Shown here piece by piece: positions 1 to 7,734 of a stretch of 64,000 nucleotides of DNA. The number at the start of each line of letters is the position of its first letter. Positions within the stretch are counted from its first letter, which is position 1. This DNA comes from Duganella aquatilis (GTDB taxonomy: Bacteria; Pseudomonadota; Gammaproteobacteria; Burkholderiales; Burkholderiaceae_D): the NCBI RefSeq assembly GCF_009674565.1, contig NZ_WKJL01000017.1, positions 62,001 to 126,000 on the forward strand, written 5' to 3'. A program made the position numbers and the translations under genes. Below the pieces are notes generated by a model. The model was not told the origin of the DNA. It did not search any database and saw only the letters and a program-made list of their open reading frames with translations.

Positions 1-583
1 CCAGATCGCCGATCTTGAAGCTTGCCGGCGCGGTGGCTTGCGGCGCCAGGGCGATGCTGCCTGCTGCCGGCCTGGTATTGGCCACGCGCTCCAGTACCGC
101 ATGCAGTTCCTGGTCGTCCAGATGACCCACGTGCACGATGCGGCCACTGGAATCGATCACGATATGCTGCGGCGTGACGCGCAGATGCAGCTTGGCCGCG
201 AGGCTGCCGTCATCGATCACGGTGGGCATCTGCAGCTTGTATTTGGCGATGAAGGCGCGCACGTCGGCGCTGGTTTCGCTGTAGCCGGCGTTGACCGACA
301 CCACCGCGATGCGCTTGCCGTACTGCTCATAGATTTTCTCGAACCCCGGCGCCTGCTGGTTGCAAGGCGTGCACCAGCTGGCCCAGAACTTCAGATACAC
401 CGGCTGCTTGCCGTACAGCGCCGCCAGATCGATGTGCTGGCCGTCGATCGACGTCAACGCCGCCGCAGGCCCCGGCTGCCCGATCAGCCCCTTGCCCGCG
501 CTCTGCGCCCGCTGCTGACCATCCTGCGCGGTCGCCGCACCCATCAATCCACACAACAAAAGAAACACCGCACCCCATTTCAT
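1..583 (-). CDS. TlpA-like thioredoxin-fold protein, exported (3' end outside window)
   Basis: Reading leftward from ATG at 583 gives an open frame to the window edge (194 codons seen). Residues 1-19 form a signal peptide (MKWGAVFLLLCGLMGAATA). A redoxin domain follows with FWASWCTPC (Cys71, Cys74), the active-site CxxC of TlpA/ResA-type periplasmic thiol-disulfide reductases, and the later cis-Pro segment LRVTPQHIVID. After the first domain (ends near residue 160) the frame continues through an Ala-rich linker into ASFKIGDL, which resembles the start of a second redoxin domain, so the full protein may carry two. The domain call is firm; the substrate is unknown. Confidence 0.85.
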   Translation of the reverse strand, partial: MKWGAVFLLLCGLMGAATAQDGQQRAQSAGKGLIGQPGPAAALTSIDGQHIDLAALYGKQPVYLKFWASWCTPCNQQAPGFEKIYEQYGKRIAVVSVNAGYSETSADVRAFIAKYKLQMPTVIDDGSLAAKLHLRVTPQHIVIDSSGRIVHVGHLDDQELHAVLERVANTRPAAGSIALAPQATAPASFKIGDL

Positions 584-689
584 ACCAACGCCCTCGATGA
601 GTTAACCATCAAGCTATCCTACCCGGCGCGCGGCATACAAAACAGATGCAAGAACCGTCTAAACGACTAGGCCATGATTGGGCAGTTCA

Positions 690-1943
690 CTACAGCAGCA
701 GGAAAGCCGCCGCCGCCACTGCGGTGGGCGCCAGTGCGCCGGCCAGCAGGCCGAGGGTGCCAATGGATTCGTCGCGGAAGCCGCGGCGCAGCAGCGAGAC
801 GCCGGCCGGATTGGGGGCGTTGGCGATGACCGTCAGGCCGCCGCCGGTGACCGCGCCGGCCATCAGCATGTACTGCGCAGCGGGCGAAATGCCGTCGATG
901 AGCGAACCGAGGTAGGTGAGGGCGGCGTTGTCGGTGATCGCGGTCAGGCTCATCGCGCCGAAGAACAGCGCCAGCGGCGACAGGCTTTCGACGATCGGTT
1001 GCAGCCACCATTGCTGCATCCCGCCCAGCACCACCAGCCCGGCCAGGAAGAAGCCGACCAGCAGGCCTTCCTTGATGATCAGCGGGCTTTGGTAGCGCTG
1101 GTACGCGGTGGTGAAGCCGAGGAACAGCATGAAGATGCCCAGGAACAGTTCCGGATGGTGGCCCAGCACCACCACCGCGGCCAGGAAGCCGAGGTGTATC
1201 AGCGTCACCGCCAGCGGCACCGCCGGTGCGGTGCGCGTATCGCTGGCGCCGGCCGGCGCGCGCAGGTGCTTGCGCAGCACGAAGCTGATCGCGGTGGCGT
1301 TGACGATGACGGCGATCACCGCCTTCCAGCCGAACTGCGACGCCATGTAGGCGGTATCCCAATTCCACGTGGCGGCCACCATCAGCACCGGCGGCGCGGC
1401 GTAGGAAGTCAGCATGCCGCCGATGGAGATGTTCACGAACAGCACGCCCAGCGCCGCATACTTCAGCCACTCCGGCATGCCGTCGCGGAAGATCAGCGGC
1501 GCCAGCATCAGCGCGGCCAGCGTCATCGCGGCCGGCTCGGTGATCAATGAGCCGGTCAGCGGCACCAGCGCCAGGCCGAACCACACCAGCGCCAGTTCCG
1601 TCTTCACCGGCATGCGGCTGGCAAACCCCATCAGCACGCGCTGCACGATATCCATCACCGGCCGCGACGCGGCCACCACCATCACCACAAACACAAACAG
1701 CGGCTCGGTGTACTGGCGCGATTCGGCGTAGGCAATGGCGGCCTGGCCGCCGTTGAGCAAGGCTAGCGCGATCATCAGGATAAACGCCCAGAAGCCGAAC
1801 ACCACCTCGACCTCGCCCAGCAGATGGAACAGCCCGGCATGCTGCGGATGACGATGGGCCAGCTTCTCGAACGACTTGGCGGCGAAGGTATGCAGCAAGG
1901 CCAGGCCGAACAGGATGGCGCCGACCAGTTGGATGGTTTGCAA
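690..1943 (-). CDS. Putative Na+/H+ antiporter, multi-pass membrane protein
   Basis: This 417-residue protein is almost entirely hydrophobic, with about 11-12 predicted membrane helices. Conserved-looking stretches include HTFAAKSFEKLAHRHPQHAG near the N-terminus and SLITEPAAMTLAALMLAP and VNISIGGMLTSYAAPPVL in mid-protein, as in the proteins annotated putative Na+/H+ antiporter (ArsB/NhaD-like ion transporter superfamily). It is divergent from dctA across a 187-bp gap that holds the LysR-type operator block described at 2021-2052, so it could share that regulation. Family assignment rests on remembered similarity; ion specificity is inferred only. Confidence 0.7.
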   Translation of the reverse strand: MQTIQLVGAILFGLALLHTFAAKSFEKLAHRHPQHAGLFHLLGEVEVVFGFWAFILMIALALLNGGQAAIAYAESRQYTEPLFVFVVMVVAASRPVMDIVQRVLMGFASRMPVKTELALVWFGLALVPLTGSLITEPAAMTLAALMLAPLIFRDGMPEWLKYAALGVLFVNISIGGMLTSYAAPPVLMVAATWNWDTAYMASQFGWKAVIAVIVNATAISFVLRKHLRAPAGASDTRTAPAVPLAVTLIHLGFLAAVVVLGHHPELFLGIFMLFLGFTTAYQRYQSPLIIKEGLLVGFFLAGLVVLGGMQQWWLQPIVESLSPLALFFGAMSLTAITDNAALTYLGSLIDGISPAAQYMLMAGAVTGGGLTVIANAPNPAGVSLLRRGFRDESIGTLGLLAGALAPTAVAAAAFLLL

Positions 1944-2020
1944 AGTTTGTCCTTTTTATCAGTCAGTGACTGCATGGTAACGCAAAAGCGCATGCCGGTC
2001 AGTGGCGGTATTGATATTTC

Positions 2021-2052
2021 ACATAACAGCTAGCGTGGTATGGGTATTGTAT
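2021..2052 (+). promoter_or_regulatory. Candidate LysR-type operator/promoter upstream of dctA
   Basis: The block contains an imperfect inverted repeat, ATAACA-N7-TGGTAT around a central GCTAGC, followed by an ATTGTAT stretch that could serve as a -10 region. It is 24/32 identical without gaps to the block at 5461-5492 between the LysR gene and ligI. LysR-type operators typically show T-N11-A dyads of this kind. The block lies about 80 bp before the dctA start, in the gap shared with the divergent antiporter gene. Confidence 0.55.
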
Positions 2053-2130
2053 GTTTTTGATGCTGTGACACAATGATTATGAAGTCCGGCGTCCCTTAAA
2101 ATACCGGGCCAAAACATAACAGGAGACCTC

Positions 2131-3426
2131 ATGCTCACAAGCATCCCCCAGAACGTCGCGACGGCGAAACCAGCAGCGCGGCAGTGGTATAAACAACTCT
2201 GGATTCAGGTGCTGATCGCCATGGCCCTTGGTATTCTGATTGGCCATTATTTCCCTGACATGGGCGTCAAACTGCAACCGCTGGGCGATGGCTTCATCAA
2301 GCTGATCCGCATGCTGATCGCACCCATCATCTTTTGCACCGTGGTGCTCGGCATCGCCAAGATGGACGATATGTCGCGCGTCGGGCGGGTGGCCCTCAAG
2401 GGCCTGTTTTACTTCGAAGTGATGACCACCATTGCGCTGGTGGTGGGCCTGGTGGTGGTCAACCTGTGGCAGCCTGGCGTGGGCATGAATGTCAACGCGT
2501 CCAACCTGGATACCGCCTCCATCAAGAACTACGTGGCGCAGGGCCATGATGCCGGCATCATCCCCTTCGTCATGAACATCATCCCCAGCACCATGGTCGG
2601 CTCGCTGTCGGAAGGGCACATCCTGCAGGTGTTGCTGGTGTCGGTGCTGCTGGGCTGTGCGCTGGTGCGCGCCGGCGCCATCGGCAAGCCCGTCATCGAA
2701 GTGCTGGAAGGCTTTTCCAAGGTGTTCTTTGGCATGGTCGGCATCGTCATGTGGGCCGCGCCGCTGGGCGCGTTTGGCGCCATCGCTTTCACGGTCGGCA
2801 AATATGGCGCCACTGCGCTGCTGTCGCTCGGCAATCTGCTGCTGTGCTTTTACGTCACCTGCCTGATTTTCATTTTCTTCATCCTGGGACCGATTGCCCG
2901 CCTGTGCGGTTTCAGCCTGTTCAAGCTGATGCGCTACCTGCGTGAGGAAATCCTGGTGTGCCTGGCCACCACCTCGTCGGAAAGCGTGATGCCGCGCATG
3001 CTGAGCAAGATGGAACAGCTGGGCTGCAAGCCCAGCGTCGTCGGCCTGATTATTCCGACCGGCTATTCCTTCAACCTGGACGGCACCTGCCTGTACCTGG
3101 CCAGCGTGACCGTGTTCCTGGCCCAGGCCACCAATACGCCGCTGGACCTGACCCAGCAGATCGTGCTGCTCAGCGTGCTGCTGTTGACTTCCAAGGGCGC
3201 GGCAGGTGTGGCCGGCGCGGCGTTTGTGGTGCTGGCCGCCACCTTGTCAACGGTGGGTTCGATTCCGGTCGCCAGCGTGGCGCTGATCCTGGGCGTGCAC
3301 CGCCTGCTGTCCGAGGGCCTGACGCCCACCAACCTGATCGGCAATGCCGTGGCCACCATCGTTATCTCGAAATGGGAGAACGCGCTGGACACCGAACAGA
3401 TGCATCGCGTCCTCAACCGCGAATAA
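2131..3426 (+). CDS. dctA: C4-dicarboxylate:cation symporter DctA
   Basis: The 431-residue product matches the DAACS symporter family. It has an N-terminal helix WIQVLIAMALGILIGHYFP, then GDGFIKLIRMLIAPIIFCTVVLGIA, a serine-rich re-entrant loop (ATTSSESVMPRM), and GYSFNLDGTCLYL (the NMDGT-type substrate/cation motif, here NLDGT). Length is normal for DctA (about 430). AGGAGA sits 6 nt before the ATG. DctA imports succinate, fumarate, malate or related acids across the inner membrane. A porin gene follows within 65 bp and a LysR/hydrolase pair comes next, so the substrate here may be an aromatic-derived dicarboxylate rather than succinate; that is inference. Confidence 0.93.
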   Translation: MLTSIPQNVATAKPAARQWYKQLWIQVLIAMALGILIGHYFPDMGVKLQPLGDGFIKLIRMLIAPIIFCTVVLGIAKMDDMSRVGRVALKGLFYFEVMTTIALVVGLVVVNLWQPGVGMNVNASNLDTASIKNYVAQGHDAGIIPFVMNIIPSTMVGSLSEGHILQVLLVSVLLGCALVRAGAIGKPVIEVLEGFSKVFFGMVGIVMWAAPLGAFGAIAFTVGKYGATALLSLGNLLLCFYVTCLIFIFFILGPIARLCGFSLFKLMRYLREEILVCLATTSSESVMPRMLSKMEQLGCKPSVVGLIIPTGYSFNLDGTCLYLASVTVFLAQATNTPLDLTQQIVLLSVLLLTSKGAAGVAGAAFVVLAATLSTVGSIPVASVALILGVHRLLSEGLTPTNLIGNAVATIVISKWENALDTEQMHRVLNRE

Positions 3427-3488
3427 TTTTTTGTCCTTGCCAGGCGGACCGTCAGAGTCCGTCGGCGTTCCTCCTGGAGAACTTCACC

Positions 3489-4514
3489 ATGCGCCACCCA
3501 CAACGCGCGGCAGTCGGCCGCCTGTTTGCCTTGTTTCTTATCAGCGCCGGCCTGGCGCACGCCGAGGATGGCGTACAAGTCTATGGACTGATCGGCAGCT
3601 ACGCCGGCAGCATCAAACGCAGCGACAATGTGGAGCGCACCGCGGTGGTGGGCTCGGGCGGCCTGACCACCTCCTGGTGGGGCATCCGCGGCAGCGAAGA
3701 CCTGGGCGATGGCACCAAGGGCATCTTCCAGGTCGAGCAGTTCTTCCAGCCCGATACCGGTGGCGCCGGCCGCAGCACCGCCGATCCCGCCGGCTTTTCG
3801 CGCAGCGGCTGGGTCGGGCTGTCGGGCGCCTACGGCCAGCTGACCATCGGCCGCCACACATCGCCGTATTACGTCTCCATGCAGATGGTCAATCCCTTCG
3901 GTTCCTCGGTGGTGTTTTCGCCGCTGGTGGTGCAGAGCTATGTGGCCGCGTTCAGCAATACCGTGATCGGCGATACCGTGTGGAACAACGTGATCCAGTA
4001 CGTGGCGCCGACGGTGGGCGGCTTGAGCACCACGGTGGTGTATGCGCCCGGCGAGGTGGCCGGCAACAGCAGCGTGAACAATGCCGGCATCCACCTGCGC
4101 TATGTGCAGGGCAAGCTGAGCGCCGTGTTCTCGGCGCAGCGCGTGCGCACGGCGGCGGTGGCGCCGTCGACCGGCCAGAATGCCGAGCTGGCCGGCGTGG
4201 CGTATGACGCCGGCTGGGCCAAGCTGTACGCGTCGGCGCAGGCCACCGATAACAAGGTCACCAACATCACCTCGCGCACCTGGCAGCTGGGCACGTCGGT
4301 GCCGGTGACCAAGAGCGGATCGATTCTGGCGTCGTGGGCACGCAGCACCATCGATAATCCGGCGGCGGTTGTCGGCGACCACAATACCGCCGGGCTGGGC
4401 TACGACTATTACTTCTCGCGCCGCACCGATGTGTACGTGACCTATCTGTACGACCACATCGACGGCAAGGCCAAGGGCAACAGCTACGCCCTCGGCATCC
4501 GTCACCTGTTCTGA
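3489..4514 (+). CDS. Outer-membrane porin (Gram-negative general porin family)
   Basis: The start chosen is the ATG at 3489, preceded by CTGGAGA, giving 341 residues; a longer in-frame extension runs through dctA and is not credible. Residues 1-25 are a signal peptide (..LFALFLISAGLAHA). The mature part begins EDGVQVYGLIG and shows typical porin features: SWWGIRGSEDLGDGTKGIFQVE, SGWVGLSGAYGQLTIGRH, and a final beta strand GNSYALGIRHLF ending in Phe, as needed for BAM insertion. It sits between dctA and the LysR gene, so it probably supplies outer-membrane passage for the DctA substrate. The pore specificity cannot be read from sequence. Confidence 0.9.
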   Translation: MRHPQRAAVGRLFALFLISAGLAHAEDGVQVYGLIGSYAGSIKRSDNVERTAVVGSGGLTTSWWGIRGSEDLGDGTKGIFQVEQFFQPDTGGAGRSTADPAGFSRSGWVGLSGAYGQLTIGRHTSPYYVSMQMVNPFGSSVVFSPLVVQSYVAAFSNTVIGDTVWNNVIQYVAPTVGGLSTTVVYAPGEVAGNSSVNNAGIHLRYVQGKLSAVFSAQRVRTAAVAPSTGQNAELAGVAYDAGWAKLYASAQATDNKVTNITSRTWQLGTSVPVTKSGSILASWARSTIDNPAAVVGDHNTAGLGYDYYFSRRTDVYVTYLYDHIDGKAKGNSYALGIRHLF

Positions 4515-5438
4515 TCAGCCCAGGTAGGCGTCGATATTCTTTTGACGTGCCTCGTACAGGGGCATGATCTCGCTTTCCAGCATGGCCACCGCGCGCGTGG
4601 CCAGCCGCGACATCGGATGCTGGTTGCTGGTGGCGATCGCCATCCGTCCCTGGATGCCGGGCTCGGTGATGCGCGTGCAGCGGAAACGGCGCTGGCGCGG
4701 ATCGGCCAGGATGGCGTTCAGCGGCAGCGCGGCGTGGCCGAAACCTTCCTCCACCAGGTCCAGCAGCGGCGGCACGGCGTCGATTTCCAGCGCGATGTTC
4801 AGCTGCACGCCGCGCTCGGCCGCATACATTTCCACCAGGGTGCGGATCGCGTGCAGGCGTCCCGGAATGATCAGCGGATAGTGCTTCAGGTGCGGCAGCG
4901 GGATGCTGGACGGCACGTCGGCGCCCGGGCGGCTGATCAGGAAAATCTCTTCGCTGAACAGCATGCGCTTGTTGACCAGCGGCGTTTCGCCGGTGTCGTA
5001 CATGATGGCCGCATCGATCCTGCCCATCGCCAGCCACTCGGCCAGATAACTCGACAAGCCCTCCGATACCGTGATGCTTGCTTGCGGAAATTGTTGGCGG
5101 AAGCCGTGCACCAGGGCCAGCGTGGCGAAGCGCGCCACGCTCGGCGCCAGGCCGATCTTGAAATTGCCGTCCAGCGTGCCCTGCAGATTTTGCAGGGCGT
5201 GCCTGGCGCCGTCGATCTGGTGCAGGATGCCCTTGCTGTGTTCCAGCAACACCCTGCCAGCCTCGGTCAGCACCACGCCGCGCCCGTTGCGGCGCAGGAG
5301 GTTCTGGCGCAGGTCCACTTCCAGCTGGCGCACCAGCCGGCTCAGCGCCGGTTGCGTGCGGCCGAGGATGGCTGCCGCGCGCGTAAAACTGCTGAGTTCC
5401 GCCACGTGGACAAAGGCTTCGAGCTGGTCGAGATTCAT
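4515..5438 (-). CDS. LysR-family transcriptional regulator
   Basis: The 307-residue product begins MNLDQLEAFVHVAELSSFTRAAAILGRTQ, the standard LysR winged-helix (residues 1-60), followed by the coupling helix and a full effector-binding domain. An in-frame ATG 81 bp upstream (5519) would overlap the ligI promoter, so 5438 is preferred. It is convergent with the porin gene (stops adjacent) and divergent from ligI over a 110-bp gap containing the operator-like block. By the usual LysR pattern it should activate ligI in response to a pathway metabolite, and the matching block before dctA suggests it controls that unit too. Confidence 0.92.
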   Translation of the reverse strand: MNLDQLEAFVHVAELSSFTRAAAILGRTQPALSRLVRQLEVDLRQNLLRRNGRGVVLTEAGRVLLEHSKGILHQIDGARHALQNLQGTLDGNFKIGLAPSVARFATLALVHGFRQQFPQASITVSEGLSSYLAEWLAMGRIDAAIMYDTGETPLVNKRMLFSEEIFLISRPGADVPSSIPLPHLKHYPLIIPGRLHAIRTLVEMYAAERGVQLNIALEIDAVPPLLDLVEEGFGHAALPLNAILADPRQRRFRCTRITEPGIQGRMAIATSNQHPMSRLATRAVAMLESEIMPLYEARQKNIDAYLG

Positions 5439-5460
5439 GGTTGGACGGTATGTGAAATGT

Positions 5461-5492
5461 GCATAGTAGCTAGTCTGGTATTGACATTGTAT
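5461..5492 (+). promoter_or_regulatory. Candidate LysR-type operator/promoter between lysR and ligI
   Basis: The block has AGCTAG, TGGTAT and ATTGTAT at the same spacing as in the dctA upstream region (2021-2052); 24 of 32 positions agree with no gap, and a CACAATG motif follows about 18-20 bp later in both places. It lies in the divergent lysR/ligI gap, the normal location for an autoregulatory LysR site. Confidence 0.55.
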
Positions 5493-5548
5493 AGGTTGGG
5501 TGCGCTCGGCACAATGCATGAACCTTGTCTTTACCTGGAACCATGCCC

Positions 5549-6430
5549 ATGAAATCCTGCCTTCCTCCCGACCCGCATCCCGTCAAGCCCGCGCACCGTT
5601 TGCCGCCGGGCGCCTGCGATGCCCACTGCCATGTGTTCGGCCCGGCCGCGACCTTCCCCTATGCGCCGGACCGCAGTTACACGCCGCCGGATGCGCCGGT
5701 TGCCGCCTTGCGCGCGCTGCACGATCGCCTGGGCATTTCGCGTGCCGTGATCGTCCACGCCAGCTGCCACGGCACCGACAACACGGTGACGCTGGACGCC
5801 ATCAAGTCCAGCAACGGCGCCTACCGCGGCGTGGCCAATGTGCGGCCCGACATCACCGACAACGAACTGGCCGATCTGCATGCCGGCGGCATCCGCGGCA
5901 TCCGCTTCAACTTCGTCAAGCACCTGGGCGGCGTGCCCGATGTGTCGGTGATCGAGACCATGGTGCAGCGCATCGCCCCGCTGGGCTGGCACATCGTGCT
6001 GCATTTCGATGCCGAAAATATCCCGGAGCAGCAGGACATGCTGCGCAAGATCACGGTGCCGTTTGTGATCGACCACATGGGCCGGGTACGCGCCGAGCAA
6101 GGCCTGGCGCAGCGGCCGTTCCAGCTGCTGCTGCAACTGATGCGGGAGAATCCGCTGGCGTGGGTGAAGATCTGCGGCGCCGAGCGCGTGTCCGCCGGCA
6201 AGCGGCCGTTCGCCGATGCGATTCCTTTCGCGCAGGAACTGATCGCCATCGCGCCCGAGCGTTTGCTGTGGGGCACCGACTGGCCGCATCCGAACATTTC
6301 GCAAGACATGCCGAATGATGGCGAACTGGTCGATCTGTTCTACCAGTTCACCAGCGATGCGCGCATCCAGCAGCAGATCCTGGTGGATAACCCGGCGCGG
6401 CTGTACGGCTTTCCGCCACTGACCGCCTGA
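5549..6430 (+). CDS. ligI: Amidohydrolase, 2-pyrone-4,6-dicarboxylate lactonase-like (LigI family)
   Basis: The 293-residue product (start at 5549, GGAA 8 nt upstream; ATG 5543 and TTG 5525 are alternatives) is an amidohydrolase-superfamily TIM barrel. Visible signatures are DAHCHVFGP at the first strand, GIRFNFV, VIDHMGR, and LLWGTDWPHPN near the C-terminus with the catalytic Asp, ending NPARLYGF. This pattern and the length match LigI, which opens 2-pyrone-4,6-dicarboxylate in the protocatechuate 4,5-cleavage and gallate routes. Neighbouring DctA, porin and LysR genes fit a dicarboxylate catabolic unit, but no other ring-cleavage genes are in view. The exact substrate is inferred. Confidence 0.72.
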   Translation: MKSCLPPDPHPVKPAHRLPPGACDAHCHVFGPAATFPYAPDRSYTPPDAPVAALRALHDRLGISRAVIVHASCHGTDNTVTLDAIKSSNGAYRGVANVRPDITDNELADLHAGGIRGIRFNFVKHLGGVPDVSVIETMVQRIAPLGWHIVLHFDAENIPEQQDMLRKITVPFVIDHMGRVRAEQGLAQRPFQLLLQLMRENPLAWVKICGAERVSAGKRPFADAIPFAQELIAIAPERLLWGTDWPHPNISQDMPNDGELVDLFYQFTSDARIQQQILVDNPARLYGFPPLTA

Positions 6431-6432
6431 GC

Positions 6433-6996
6433 ATGGCGGCCGACCTGCTGCGCCATCTGCACGTGTTCGACGTGGTGGCCGAATGCGGCGGCATCCGCCC
6501 ATCCAGCGGCGCCATGGTGCGCACGCCGGCCACCGTGACGCGCGCGATCGCCAAGCTGGAGCGCATGCTGGAGGTGCCGCTGTTTGAGCGTTCCAGTCAT
6601 GGCTTGCGGCTGACGGCGGCCGGCGGCGTGACCTGGGCGCGGGCGCGCCGCATCCGCGCGGAGCTGGCGCAGGTGCACCGCCAGGCGTCGGCCTACGGGC
6701 CGGTGGCCGGGCTGCCGGCCTTGTACAACGAACGGCGGCTGGCGCTGGCGGTATCGCTGGCGCAGCTGGGCCGCATGCCGCAGGTGGCGCGCAACGCGCA
6801 GATCTCGCAGCCGGCGGTCAGCCAGGGCATCACCCATCTTGAAGCTGACCTGGGCCAGCAGATATTCGTGCGCGGCGTGGCGCGCATGGCGCCGACCGAG
6901 CAGGGCGGTCGCTGGGTACAGCGCTTCGCGCGCGTGCTGGAGGAGCTGGAGGGTTTGCGGCAGGATCTCGGCAAGTTCGCCTTGCCAAAATGGTGA
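6433..6996 (+). CDS. Short LysR-like protein with two DNA-binding domains and no effector domain
   Basis: The 187-residue product starts 2 bp after the ligI stop. Residues 6-63 form one LysR-type winged helix (LHVFDVVAECGGIR..PATVTRAIAKLERMLEVPLFERSSHGLRLTAAG, in pieces), and residues 100-158 a second (LAVSLAQLGRMPQVARNAQ, then ISQPAVSQGITHLEADLGQQIFVR). A coupling helix follows (VLEELEGLRQDLG) and the frame then stops; the roughly 200-residue effector-binding domain of normal LysR proteins is absent. It may be a remnant of a longer tandem-HTH regulator cut by a deletion next to imuA, or a functional effector-blind repressor. It is probably cotranscribed with ligI. Confidence 0.8.
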   Translation: MAADLLRHLHVFDVVAECGGIRPSSGAMVRTPATVTRAIAKLERMLEVPLFERSSHGLRLTAAGGVTWARARRIRAELAQVHRQASAYGPVAGLPALYNERRLALAVSLAQLGRMPQVARNAQISQPAVSQGITHLEADLGQQIFVRGVARMAPTEQGGRWVQRFARVLEELEGLRQDLGKFALPKW

Positions 6997-7004
6997 TGAG
7001 AGAG

Positions 7005-7024
7005 TACTGTGTATTTATACAGTA
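7005..7024 (+). promoter_or_regulatory. LexA (SOS) box upstream of imuA
   Basis: The 20-bp sequence TACTGTGTATTTATACAGTA is a near-perfect palindrome that fits the proteobacterial LexA consensus CTGT-N8-ACAG with the preferred flanking TA. It ends 17 bp before the imuA start codon, so LexA would block the imuA-imuB promoter. Confidence 0.93.
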
Positions 7025-7041
7025 TTTTGCGGTACAATCTC

Positions 7042-7734
7042 ATGACACATCCGGAAACCCTGCATCCGTCGCTCTGGCGCGCGGACCAACTGGCGCATAG
7101 CGCCACGCGCTGCATGGACACGGGCTTTGCCGCCTTGTCCGCGCAGCTGCCGGGTGGCGGCTGGCCGCTGGGCACGCTGATCGATCTGCTGGTGCAGCAG
7201 CACGGCATCGGCGAGTTGCGCCTGTTACAGCCGGCGCTGGCCGCGCTGGACAAGCGGCCCGTCGTGCTGCTGCAACCGCCCCATGAACCGCAGGCGCTGG
7301 CGCTGGCGGCCTTGGGCATCGAGCCGTCGCAACTGCTGTGGGTGCGCAGCGGCGCCAAGGCCAGCGATGCGCTGTGGGCCGCCGAGCAGACCCTGCGCAG
7401 CGGCTGTTGCGGCGCGCTGCTGCTGTGGCAAAAACATGCGCGCGGCGAAACCTTGCGGCGCCTGCATCTGGCGGCGCAAAGCGGCGAAACCTTGTTCTGC
7501 ATGGTGCGGCCGCTGGCGGCCGCGCAGGATGCATCGCCGGCGCCGTTGCGGCTGTCGCTCAAGCCGGCGGCGGGCGGCATCGACATCGGTTTTGTCAAGC
7601 GACGCGGACCGCAGCGCGACGCGCCGTTGTTCTTACCTTTAACACCTGCCTTGCTTCAACGCCATGCGCCTCTGGATCGCCATACACCTGCCACAGCTCC
7701 CGCTCGAAGTATTCTGCCCGCGCTGGTCGGCTGA
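7042..7734 (+). CDS. imuA: ImuA, SOS mutagenesis accessory protein
   Basis: The 230-residue product begins MTHPETLHPSLWRADQLA and continues with TGFAALSAQLPGGGWPLGTLIDLL, the characteristic ImuA (SulA/RecA-like fold) N-terminus, followed by LLQPPHEPQALALAALGIEPSQLLWV. The start at 7042 is chosen because it opens the conserved segment just after the LexA box; no clear Shine-Dalgarno is present. The gene overlaps imuB by 71 bp in another frame, implying translational coupling. ImuA works with ImuB and DnaE2 in damage-induced translesion synthesis. dnaE2 is not adjacent here but lies about 20 kb downstream. Confidence 0.9.
   Translation: MTHPETLHPSLWRADQLAHSATRCMDTGFAALSAQLPGGGWPLGTLIDLLVQQHGIGELRLLQPALAALDKRPVVLLQPPHEPQALALAALGIEPSQLLWVRSGAKASDALWAAEQTLRSGCCGALLLWQKHARGETLRRLHLAAQSGETLFCMVRPLAAAQDASPAPLRLSLKPAAGGIDIGFVKRRGPQRDAPLFLPLTPALLQRHAPLDRHTPATAPARSILPALVG

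Noticed and set aside
3063..4505. 480-codon minus-strand frame opposite dctA and the porin
   Set aside because: Antisense to two genes with strong family motifs; no recognisable domain.
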